DNA of 13,399 nt from Fidelibacterota bacterium. GTDB taxonomy: Bacteria > Fidelibacterota > Fidelibacteria > Fidelibacterales > Fidelibacteraceae. The notes beneath the pieces were generated by a model. That model made no database searches, was not told the origin of the DNA, and saw only the letters and a program-made list of their open reading frames with translations. Position numbers and translations under genes: made by a program. Positions 6,638 to 13,399 of this stretch are shown here, piece by piece (the first letter of the stretch is position 1; every line of letters begins with the position of its first letter). The DNA lies in NCBI GenBank assembly GCA_030629925.1, contig DAOVOB010000013.1, positions 1 through 13,399 on the forward strand. The letters run 5' to 3'.

Positions 6638-7408
6638 TTATTTAGATTTACGGAAGCGTTGAGCGAGTCGTGAAAATAATGAAAAAGAATGAATAATTCC
6701 TTCTTTAATGCCCTCAAAAAAGAGATCAAAAGGACATCTTCTTATTTTCCGTAGTACAGATAAACGACCATCAACTGTACGATAAACAGCAGATCGGGAG
6801 ATCACACCGTAACGAGATGGTTCTGTGAATCCCACCAAATTTTTATAACCGCAGGATTTGGCTGCTGTAACCACATTTGCATTATAAACTCCAAAGGGAA
6901 AACAAAAGGTTTCAACTTCATCATCTATCAAAGAGGAGATCAGTTCTTTAGAATGTTTGAGTTCATGTATAACTGACTCGGGATGCAAGCCTGTCATTAC
7001 CCGGTGGTTCTCACCATGTGAGGCTACCTCCCACCCTTCTTGGTACAAAGTTTTCAACTGCTCAACATTCATATGACGTGAAAATATATTCCCGGGTGTA
7101 AAATCCCAGGTATTATTTTTCCCCAGGTAATTGGTCAGGACAAATACAGTAGCATTAAAATCAAGTTCTTTAAGCAAGGGGTAAGCATTTTTATATACGC
7201 TTTCATAAGCATCATCAAAGGTCAATACAAAGTAATGGTCTTTCGGGTCTGCAAGATATTCCCGTAAACTTTTACCCACATAGCCTTTTTGGGCAAGATA
7301 ACGCATTTGGCGTTCAAAAGTACGAGGATAAAGCATGGTAAAAGAAATTTCCCATTGCTTTGTTACCTTATGATAGGCCAGTACGGGGTATTTAAGTTTT
7401 TTTACCAT
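6638..7408 (-). CDS. Polysaccharide deacetylase (NodB-homology family, YlxY-like position)
   Basis: 256 residues with the NodB-fold motifs in order: TFDD at 63-66 (catalytic base and metal Asp), SHGENH with H131 and H135 (metal-binding His pair), and FPFG at 170-173 (substrate groove). This family removes N-acetyl or O-acetyl groups from cell-wall or surface polysaccharides. No signal peptide is evident. A protein of this family also follows pnp in Bacillus subtilis (ylxY). It overlaps the end of the M16 peptidase gene by 17 bases, implying translational coupling. No clear ribosome site precedes the ATG at 7408, and a run of seven A (minus strand, 7397-7403) lies within the overlap. The substrate is not predictable. 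Confidence 0.88.
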   Translation of the reverse strand: MVKKLKYPVLAYHKVTKQWEISFTMLYPRTFERQMRYLAQKGYVGKSLREYLADPKDHYFVLTFDDAYESVYKNAYPLLKELDFNATVFVLTNYLGKNNTWDFTPGNIFSRHMNVEQLKTLYQEGWEVASHGENHRVMTGLHPESVIHELKHSKELISSLIDDEVETFCFPFGVYNANVVTAAKSCGYKNLVGFTEPSRYGVISRSAVYRTVDGRLSVLRKIRRCPFDLFFEGIKEGIIHSFSLFSRLAQRFRKSK

Positions 7409-8636
7409 TTGGTTTCAGCAGTAAAGTATGAAATAGTGATTCGTCAAACAATTCTTGCGATATATCCTGTATATCTTTCGGTCTTATAGCTTCAATTTTT
7501 TTTAGTGATTCATCAATGCCGACTATCTTATTGTAACGCACATGTTGTTGTATCATGCGTTCCATCTGATTGGGCATGCTTTCAAGGCCCATGACCAATG
7601 AACCTTTACTTTGAGCTTTTACTTTATCCAATTCAAGTTCGCTTATACCATCATTTTTTAATTTTCTAAACTCTTTCCAAATCAGTTCTTTCAATGTATC
7701 AACATGTTTTAGATCTGTTGCAATATAGACACCAAATAAACCCGTGGTTTTGAAAGCATCGATAAATGAATAGATAGTATAAGCAAAACCGTATTTCTCA
7801 CGAATATTGTGAAAAAGACGGGATGTCATGCCTGCACTTAAAATTGAGTTCAGAACAGCATAGGTAACACGACGTTTATCGGTATATCCCATAGCACGAC
7901 GGCCAATAAGTAAATGAGACTGAGCAATATCTCGTGAAACGATCCGTTCTTTTTCAACAGGGTCAAAAAGCGGATATTCCTCACGTGCGTGAGTGATGGT
8001 CTTAAAATCTCCCATCATCGCTTCCACTTTTTTAACAACTTTATTATGATCTAAGGCACCAACAGCTACAACTGTTATGCGGTAAGAGGTATATTGCTTA
8101 TCAACAAAATCACGAATAGTATCCAATGAAAAAGAAGAAACTGTATCCTCATTACCCATAATGGGATAACCATAGGGATGTTTTGGGAACATCTGCTCCA
8201 TAAAGGAATCATTTGCGATATCTTGCGGTGTATCCAAAGAATCACGGATTTCTTCAATAACCACTGACTTTTCGCGTTCTATTTCATCTTGTGGATAGGT
8301 TGAATTGCGAACGATATCACAAAGAACATCTAAGGTTTTATCCAATTCAGAATTCAGTACACGTGCATAATAACCTGTCAATTCTCGACTGGTATATGCA
8401 TTAACATGTCCACCGCGGGATTCGATATCTTCAACAATATCGTACGCCGACCGTGTTTTTGTCTGTTTAAAAGACATATGTTCAAGAAAATGTGCGATAC
8501 CATTATTCTGCGGGTTCTCATCGCAAGAACCTGCTTTAATGAAAACACCGACCGCAACCGAGCGAACTGCGTCAACCGATTGGGTCAGTGTAATTATTCC
8601 ATTATTTAAAACGGTTTTATGATATGGTAATTGCAT
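7392..8636 (-). CDS. M16-family zinc metallopeptidase (pitrilysin/processing-peptidase type)
   Basis: 414 residues, the usual size of one-unit M16B peptidases. The inverted zinc motif HFLEH lies at 49-53, so H49, E52 and H53 are present. The downstream acidic ligand is E128 or E129 in VVIEEI. The glycine-rich NAYTSRELTGYYARVL stretch typical of the family follows at about 79-94. The C-terminal half (about 220-400) is the paired inactive M16 domain. Relatives include mitochondrial processing peptidase beta and Bacillus MlpA; M16 genes often lie next to pnp. No signal peptide, so it is likely cytoplasmic. It starts 15 bases after pnp and overlaps the deacetylase gene. The ATG at 8636 is preceded by a weak ACGGAA. 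The substrate is unknown. Confidence 0.92.
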   Translation of the reverse strand: MQLPYHKTVLNNGIITLTQSVDAVRSVAVGVFIKAGSCDENPQNNGIAHFLEHMSFKQTKTRSAYDIVEDIESRGGHVNAYTSRELTGYYARVLNSELDKTLDVLCDIVRNSTYPQDEIEREKSVVIEEIRDSLDTPQDIANDSFMEQMFPKHPYGYPIMGNEDTVSSFSLDTIRDFVDKQYTSYRITVVAVGALDHNKVVKKVEAMMGDFKTITHAREEYPLFDPVEKERIVSRDIAQSHLLIGRRAMGYTDKRRVTYAVLNSILSAGMTSRLFHNIREKYGFAYTIYSFIDAFKTTGLFGVYIATDLKHVDTLKELIWKEFRKLKNDGISELELDKVKAQSKGSLVMGLESMPNQMERMIQQHVRYNKIVGIDESLKKIEAIRPKDIQDISQELFDESLFHTLLLKPNGKKT

Positions 8637-8651
8637 TAATTCCGTTTAGGA

Positions 8652-10805
8652 TTATCTTCGACGATCCCGTGAATGGTTATTGGGTCTTCTGTCGGGACGT
8701 GGTTTCCGTTCCGGTTCCACATAACCTTCGGGAGGCGCTGTTGTCCGTTTAATGCTCAAGTTCACACGACCCTGACTATCAACTTCAAACAATTTAACCT
8801 TAATGGCTTGATTTTCCTGAACAATATCAGTTACGGCGTTGGTACGTTCCCAAGCCATTTCAGAAATATGAACCAAGCCTTCTTTTCCGGGCATAAATTC
8901 AACAAAAGCACCAAAGTCCATAAGACGTGTGACTTTTGCATCGTAAATTTTACCCACTTCAGGTTCAGCAACCAATGCTTTAACCCAATTTTCAGCTTCA
9001 GTTGCTGCAGCAGCATCCATGGTAAAGATCTTAACGATTCCGTCTTGATCAATATCCATTTCAACGCCGGTTTTAGCAATAATTTCTTTAATGACTTTAC
9101 CGCCCGGTCCTATTACAGCACCGATCTTTTCAGTATCGATCTTCATAGAGGACATGCGCGGTGCCCATTTGCTTAGTTCAGCTCTTGGTGTATCTAAGCC
9201 TTTCTTCATTTCATTGAGAATATGAAGACGGCCTTCTTTTGCTTGTGCCAATGCGGTTTTCATAAGATCAAAAGACAATCCTTCGATCTTCAGATCCATT
9301 TGAATGGCAGTAATACCATCTTCAGTACCTGTTACCTTGAAATCCATATCACCATAATGATCTTCTTCGCCTAGGATATCAGAAAGAACAGCGAATTTAT
9401 CGCCGTCTGTGATCAATCCCATTGCAATACCGGATACCATTTTTTTCAGCGGTACACCAGCATCCATCAGAGATAGACAACCACCACAGACAGATGCCAT
9501 GGATGAAGAACCGTTTGATTCCATAATATCCGAGACAACACGAATGGTATAAGGAAAATCTTCCGTTGAAGGAAGAACAGGTTTAAGTGAACGTTCTGCA
9601 AGATTACCATGACCAACTTCACGACGACTAACGCCGCGGATCATGCGAGCTTCTCCGGTCGAAAAAGGCGGGAAATTGTATTGTAGCATATAGACTTTAT
9701 CTTCTTTGCCATCAATGCTATCTAATAACTGAGCATCACGTGATGATCCAAGAGTTGTTACAACTAATGCCTGAGTTTCTCCGCGAGTGAATAATGAAGA
9801 ACCATGAACACGTGGTAGAACAGACACTTCTGCCGTGATCTTACGAATTTCATTTGTTTTTCTACCATCTACACGGATTTTTTTCTTCAAGATCTTCTTG
9901 CGAATTTCTTCTTTATGAATATCGTGAACGATATTCTTTACATCATCTTCACATTCGGGATATTCTTCTTCCAATGCTTCAACGATCTCAGTTACTAAGT
10001 CAACTTCCGCATCGCCGCGTTCCTGTTTCATCGTGATGGAGAGGATCTTATCCATTTTCTTACCAACCATCTCAATGACTTTGGCTTTGAAATCTTCATC
10101 TTCTTCATCTACAGGTTTTTCGCGCTTAACCGGTTTGATCTCAGCAACTAATTCATCTTGCATTGCAATGAATTCAACAATTGCTTCATGAGATGCTTTA
10201 ACAGCACCTAAGAAATCATCTTCAGAAACTTCTTTTGTTTCACCTTCAACCATAACGATTGAATCTTTAGATCCGGCAACAACAATTTCTAAATCTGTAT
10301 CTTCAAGCTGAGCATATGTTGGGTTTATTACATATTCGCCATCGACGCGTGCAGCACGAACCGATGCAATAGGTCCTTCAAAAGGAATGTTAGAAATACT
10401 AAGAGCAGCCGAAGCAGCAACTGTACCCAACATATCCGGTAGATTTTCACCATCATATGATAATACACTTACGATAACTTGTGTTTCAAAATACCAGTTC
10501 TTTGGCAATAAGGGCCTGATCTGGCGATCAATAATACGTGAGCTTAAGATCTCGCGATCTGACAATCTGGCTTCACGTCGTAAGAATCCACCGGGGATCT
10601 TACCGCTTGAATAGAATTTTTCGCGAAATTCTACTGATAATGGAACAAAATCAGCACCCTCGCGCGGTTTTTTGCTGGATACAACCGTAGCCAACACCAT
10701 GGTATCGCCGACACTTGCAAGAACAGCACCATCTGCTTGTTTGGCAATACGACCTGTTTCCAAGCTGATTAATTTACCAGCTATGGTTTTTTCTTTAGTA
10801 ATCAA
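8652..10805 (-). CDS. pnp: Polyribonucleotide nucleotidyltransferase (PNPase)
   Basis: 717 residues, normal family length. Two RNase PH domains flank a helical domain; the second holds the phosphate-binding GSSSMA and the acidic catalytic stretch DFKVTGTEDG...QMD. A KH domain follows with GPGG at 566-569, then an S1 domain (about 622-695) and a basic Pro/Arg tail. The enzyme degrades RNA 3' to 5' using phosphate, forming nucleoside diphosphates. The start codon is TTG (10805-10803): an in-frame stop lies two codons upstream and no ATG fits the family N-terminus. AGGAG stands six bases before it. It lies between rpsO and the M16 gene, 45 bases after rpsO, with a hairpin in that gap that may be a regulatory site. 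Confidence 0.98.
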   Translation of the reverse strand: MITKEKTIAGKLISLETGRIAKQADGAVLASVGDTMVLATVVSSKKPREGADFVPLSVEFREKFYSSGKIPGGFLRREARLSDREILSSRIIDRQIRPLLPKNWYFETQVIVSVLSYDGENLPDMLGTVAASAALSISNIPFEGPIASVRAARVDGEYVINPTYAQLEDTDLEIVVAGSKDSIVMVEGETKEVSEDDFLGAVKASHEAIVEFIAMQDELVAEIKPVKREKPVDEEDEDFKAKVIEMVGKKMDKILSITMKQERGDAEVDLVTEIVEALEEEYPECEDDVKNIVHDIHKEEIRKKILKKKIRVDGRKTNEIRKITAEVSVLPRVHGSSLFTRGETQALVVTTLGSSRDAQLLDSIDGKEDKVYMLQYNFPPFSTGEARMIRGVSRREVGHGNLAERSLKPVLPSTEDFPYTIRVVSDIMESNGSSSMASVCGGCLSLMDAGVPLKKMVSGIAMGLITDGDKFAVLSDILGEEDHYGDMDFKVTGTEDGITAIQMDLKIEGLSFDLMKTALAQAKEGRLHILNEMKKGLDTPRAELSKWAPRMSSMKIDTEKIGAVIGPGGKVIKEIIAKTGVEMDIDQDGIVKIFTMDAAAATEAENWVKALVAEPEVGKIYDAKVTRLMDFGAFVEFMPGKEGLVHISEMAWERTNAVTDIVQENQAIKVKLFEVDSQGRVNLSIKRTTAPPEGYVEPERKPRPDRRPNNHSRDRRR

Positions 10806-10820
10806 AGTTTACTCCTTCTC

Positions 10821-10843
10821 GACAGCAACTATTTCCTGCTGTC
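10821..10843 (-). promoter_or_regulatory. Hairpin in the rpsO-pnp gap
   Basis: On the transcript, GACAGCA pairs perfectly with TGCTGTC (7 bp) around a 9-base loop, ending six bases before the AAGGAG site of pnp. There is no T-run, so it is not a standard terminator. In Escherichia coli a stem-loop in the same gap is cut by RNase III and underlies PNPase autocontrol; a similar role here is inference, and this stem is much shorter. Confidence 0.4.
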
Positions 10844-10850
10844 ATTTATG

Positions 10851-11123
10851 TTATTTTCTTAATCCTAGTACTTTAATTAGGTCAAGATAACGGTTATAAT
10901 CATCCTTTTGGATGTAGCGAAGTAAACGGCGACGTTGACCAACCATCTTGGATAATCCACGACGGTTATGATGGTCTTTTTTGTGCAATTTCGCATGCTC
11001 AGTCAGGTCTTTAATACGCTGTGTTAAAATAGCGACCTGTACTTCAGGAGCTCCGGTATCTTGTTCATTTTTTCCAAATTTCTTTACGATCTCTGCGATC
11101 TGATCTTTACTTAAAGTTGACAT
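10851..11123 (-). CDS. rpsO: 30S ribosomal protein S15
   Basis: 90 residues, starting [17 protein letters not shown]. The ATG at 11123 is chosen because GGAGG (11128-11132) lies four bases upstream and the length matches the family (88-89 residues); an upstream extension to 11156 would run into the end of ribF. The conserved [15 protein letters not shown] and [15 protein letters not shown] segments, which contact 16S rRNA, are present. S15 is a primary binder of the 16S central domain and helps form a bridge to the 50S subunit. The Shine-Dalgarno site sits one base after the ribF stop codon, so the two genes are probably co-transcribed. Confidence 0.97.
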   Translation of the reverse strand: MSTLSKDQIAEIVKKFGKNEQDTGAPEVQVAILTQRIKDLTEHAKLHKKDHHNRRGLSKMVGQRRRLLRYIQKDDYNRYLDLIKVLGLRK

Positions 11124-11133
11124 TTTTCCTCCG

Positions 11134-12048
11134 TCAATATGTTTTACATTTTTCAATGTCTTTTTTTATTTGCTCTATAAGAGCTTCTTTGTTATCAAAT
11201 TTCCGTTCACCACGGATATAATGCATAAAGCGAATCTCGACTGCTTTCCCGTATTGATGATCAAGGTCCTCGTCAAAAACGTGCACCTCCATGGAAAGTC
11301 CTTCTTCCTCGAATGTAGGACGCACTCCAATATTGCATATTCCGGGCATATCCTTACCATCCAAGCGGACTGACACACAGTAAACACCATAAGCCGGTAT
11401 CATACAAGATACGAGATCAGGTTTGATATTCAGCGTTGGGTAACCTAAGGTCCTTCCCCGTTTCATACCGGGGACTACTGTTCCGGAGATCCGGAAGTAA
11501 TAACCCAACATGGCGACTACATCATCAATTTGACCTGTTTTAAGTGTTTTACGAACAAGCTGAGAACTGATCTCTTCACCTTTATATTGTGTTTTCGGCA
11601 CAACAATAAGATCAAAATCATTTTTTTTACCGGCTTCCCGTAAATACTCGATTCCGCCTGTTTCTTTTTTACCAATTGAATGGTCGGGACCGGCCACAAT
11701 GGCCTTCAGATCGAGATATGTCAATAAACGTTTGAGGAATTCATCCGGACCTATCTTTGCGAATTCGAGATCAAAGTGCTTCATACACACTATATCTATC
11801 CCCATCGCAGTGATAGCATCGGTTTTTTCCTCCGGTTTCATCAGAGCGATCTCTTTTTGTCCGCTAAATACCTCTCGCGGTGTTGGCGAGAAGGTAATAA
11901 TCATACTTTTCACACCGCGTCGGTTCGCTTCTTCGCGTACTATTTTTAAGATCTTCCGATGTCCCTGATGCAGTCCGTCAAATGAACCAACGGCCAATAC
12001 TACAGCGGGTCTATCCCCTATTTGGTCAAGTGTGCTATAGATTTCCAT
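11134..12048 (-). CDS. ribF: Bifunctional riboflavin kinase / FAD synthetase
   Basis: 304 residues, typical length. The N-terminal FAD synthetase (nucleotidyltransferase) half has the [10 protein letters not shown] motif at 21-30 (H27, H30), the GPDHSIG loop at 120-126 and ISSQLVR at 160-166. The C-terminal riboflavin kinase half has [10 protein letters not shown] at 198-207 (usually PTAN, here PTLN) and GVRPTF at 241-246. It phosphorylates riboflavin to FMN and adenylates FMN to FAD in the cytoplasm. The start ATG at 12048 lies inside truB (31-base overlap); no strong ribosome site precedes it, so translational coupling to truB is likely. Confidence 0.96.
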   Translation of the reverse strand: MEIYSTLDQIGDRPAVVLAVGSFDGLHQGHRKILKIVREEANRRGVKSMIITFSPTPREVFSGQKEIALMKPEEKTDAITAMGIDIVCMKHFDLEFAKIGPDEFLKRLLTYLDLKAIVAGPDHSIGKKETGGIEYLREAGKKNDFDLIVVPKTQYKGEEISSQLVRKTLKTGQIDDVVAMLGYYFRISGTVVPGMKRGRTLGYPTLNIKPDLVSCMIPAYGVYCVSVRLDGKDMPGICNIGVRPTFEEEGLSMEVHVFDEDLDHQYGKAVEIRFMHYIRGERKFDNKEALIEQIKKDIEKCKTY

Positions 12049-12692
12049 GCTTCAATAAATTCTTCTATTGTGTAGCATTCGTCCAATGTGACATCTCCGA
12101 TCTGCTCCCTGACCAATGCATGCGCGTAAGCGCCGCAGCCAAGAGCAGAGCCGATATCGGCCGCAAGGGTACGAATATAAGTTCCGGTACTACAATTTAC
12201 CCTACAGGTCAGTCTCGGCCACTCATATTCAAGAATATCAAGGGCGTTGATACGGACATGTATAGGGTCTCTTTCAATGATCTTGCCGGCTCTTGCCAAA
12301 GTATAAAGGCGTTTTCCCTTTACCTTTTTGGCCGAGTGCATCGGCGGTATCTGGGTGATATCACCTCTGAATTGCGGCAAAACTGCCTGAATGTCATCCA
12401 AAGTTGGTGGCGAATCAACCTCGCTGCTTTTCAGGATCTGACCTTCACGATCTTGCGTGTCGGTTTCTTTGCCCAGTTCTATGTCAACGCGGTATACCTT
12501 GTTCTTATCCTTGTGGGTATCCAGCAATTTTGTATGCTTTCCAAAGCCCAGGATAAGTACACCCTCCGCGAATGGGTCAAGGGTTCCGGCGTGACCGACT
12601 TTTTTAAAGCCCGTGGCATACCGGCATTTATTTACAACATCAAAGGATGTCCAGTCAATGGCTTTGTGCAAAGGAACTGTCATTCCCAGCAC
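12018..12692 (-). CDS. truB: tRNA pseudouridine(55) synthase
   Basis: The conserved WTSFDVVNK and GHAGTLDP segments identify TruB; the Asp of GTLDP (D39 from this start) is the catalytic nucleophile. STGTYIRTLAADIG is a further family motif. It converts U55 in the tRNA T-loop to pseudouridine. The start is ambiguous. GTG at 12692 is chosen because GAGG overlaps the rbfA stop codon exactly 8 bases upstream and the N-terminus then fits the family (224 residues). Alternatives are ATG at 12740 (38-base overlap with rbfA, weak site), TTG at 12758 and ATG at 12683. The 3' end overlaps ribF by 31 bases. The N-terminal MTVPLHKAIDW replaces the more usual VLLIDKPLGW. Confidence 0.93.
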   Translation of the reverse strand: MLGMTVPLHKAIDWTSFDVVNKCRYATGFKKVGHAGTLDPFAEGVLILGFGKHTKLLDTHKDKNKVYRVDIELGKETDTQDREGQILKSSEVDSPPTLDDIQAVLPQFRGDITQIPPMHSAKKVKGKRLYTLARAGKIIERDPIHVRINALDILEYEWPRLTCRVNCSTGTYIRTLAADIGSALGCGAYAHALVREQIGDVTLDECYTIEEFIEAWKSIAHLTK

Positions 12693-12702
12693 AACTCCAT
12701 CC

Positions 12703-13041
12703 TCAGATATCTCGCAATAATGTGTTAATGGTTTCAACATTATCCAAACTATCGTCAATTAACAATTTAATTTTCGGCACATAGCGCATGATAACCTTAT
12801 TCCCGATCTCGAGACGTATACGTCCTCTCATTGAAACCAAGGAAGCAAGACAACGCTTACGCAGGCCTTCATCAGGAGGATAGACCGAAATAAAGATCCT
12901 TGCTTCTTTTAGATCTTTGGTCAATTCCACATGTGAAACAGTCAGCATCGCCTCATTGCAATCTTCAGGTGCCGAGTGGATCAGCAGTCCCGCCACAGCG
13001 TGGCGAATCTCTTTTGCCAATCTTTCTGAACGTGATATCAT
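12703..13041 (-). CDS. rbfA: Ribosome-binding factor A
   Basis: 112 residues, a typical single KH-like RbfA. Family landmarks are SERLAKEIRHAVAGLL near the N-terminus, LTVSHVELTKDLKEARIFISVY in the middle and the YVPKIKLLIDDSLD segment near the end. It binds the immature 30S subunit and supports 16S rRNA 5'-end maturation, important in cold growth. It follows infB by four bases; GAGG inside the infB end lies nine bases before the ATG at 13041. Confidence 0.95.
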   Translation of the reverse strand: MISRSERLAKEIRHAVAGLLIHSAPEDCNEAMLTVSHVELTKDLKEARIFISVYPPDEGLRKRCLASLVSMRGRIRLEIGNKVIMRYVPKIKLLIDDSLDNVETINTLLRDI

Positions 13042-13045
13042 ATTC

Positions 13046-13399
13046 TTAAGCCTCTAATTTACGTTTTACCGCTTTTTCCATATAGCTTTCAACAATATCG
13101 CCTTCTTTGAAATCTGTGAAGGAGTCAATGTAAATACCACATTCAAAACCTTCTTTAACTTCTTTCACATCATCCTTAAATCTCTTAATGGATGATAAAT
13201 AACCTTTAAATATTTCTTCACCGTCCCTAAGGATACGGATCGTCGTATTTCTTTTCATGATACCGCTGGTAACAATAGAACCTGCAACAACACCAACTTT
13301 AGATATCTTGATCAACTGGCGAACTTCTGAACTGCCAAGGATCTCCTGAACCTTATCCGGTTCAAGCAGACCTTCGAGTGCAAGCCTGACATCTTCAAC
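13046..13399 (-). CDS. infB: Translation initiation factor IF-2, C-terminal part (gene continues past the window)
   Basis: The frame is open to the right edge, giving 117 residues of the C-terminus. LEGLLEPDKVQEILGSSEVR begins the piece, followed by the C-terminal beta-barrel (C2) with the signatures VGVVAGSIVTSGIMKRN, SIKRFKDDVKEVKEGFECGI and FKEGDIVESY, which bind the formyl-Met end of initiator tRNA in IF-2. The GTPase domain lies outside the window. It is first in the visible series, followed four bases later by rbfA, the common bacterial order. Confidence 0.95.
   Translation of the reverse strand, partial: VEDVRLALEGLLEPDKVQEILGSSEVRQLIKISKVGVVAGSIVTSGIMKRNTTIRILRDGEEIFKGYLSSIKRFKDDVKEVKEGFECGIYIDSFTDFKEGDIVESYMEKAVKRKLEA

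Noticed and set aside
8673..9176. 167-residue open frame on the plus strand
   Set aside because: Antisense to the KH/S1 end of pnp; composition is that of a shadow frame.
11124..11156. Longer N-terminus for ribosomal protein S15
   Set aside because: Overlaps the ribF end, lacks a ribosome site and exceeds the family length; GGAGG supports the ATG at 11123.
11982..12728. 248-residue open frame on the plus strand
   Set aside because: It is antisense to truB and ribF, both clearly recognised, and has no ribosome site or recognisable protein features.

Overview
The window looks like a chromosomal piece of a moderately AT-rich, Gram-negative-type bacterium. The gene types (a multiheme cytochrome fused to HEAT/TPR repeats, a glycoside-hydrolase-like/amidase fusion, an S23-type four-helix-bundle gene flanked by short tandem repeats, and palindromic intergenic repeats) resemble the Fibrobacteres-Chlorobi-Bacteroidetes neighbourhood and its uncultured relatives. 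That placement is inference; there is no rRNA here to confirm it.

Layout. At the left edge (1-1479, + strand) is the 3' part of a periplasmic-type multiheme c cytochrome with a HEAT and TPR tail. A 452-base intergenic stretch follows, holding a large palindromic repeat element, a rho-independent terminator, a second hairpin and a short heptamer array. On the minus strand lies a 1016-residue secreted cell-wall amidase (1932-4982), then tRNA-Pro(GGG) (5080-5153) with its own promoter and terminator. Next comes a compact unit of about 575 bases (5212-5786): a four-helix-bundle (S23/IVP family) gene with heptamer arrays in inverted orientation at each end and a perfect Crp/Fnr-like operator upstream.

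From 5788 to the right edge every gene is on the minus strand. In transcription order they are infB (3' end only), rbfA, truB, ribF, rpsO, pnp, an M16 zinc peptidase, a polysaccharide deacetylase and a MerR-type regulator. This is the widely conserved translation/RNA-decay cluster: IF-2 starts translation, RbfA matures the 30S subunit, TruB modifies tRNA position 55, RibF makes FMN and FAD, S15 binds 16S rRNA and PNPase degrades RNA. The M16 peptidase and deacetylase following pnp recall the Bacillus subtilis pnpA-ylxY-mlpA order, with the last two swapped. From infB through the deacetylase the genes overlap or are separated by at most 45 bases, suggesting one transcript. MerR follows after 85 bases and may have its own promoter.

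The housekeeping cluster is ordinary. The parts worth a second look are the heptamer-flanked four-helix-bundle unit and its third, gene-less array at the amidase stop codon, and the palindromic element at 1491-1760. A mobile or RNA-linked role for these is a hypothesis drawn from their architecture, not something the sequence proves.
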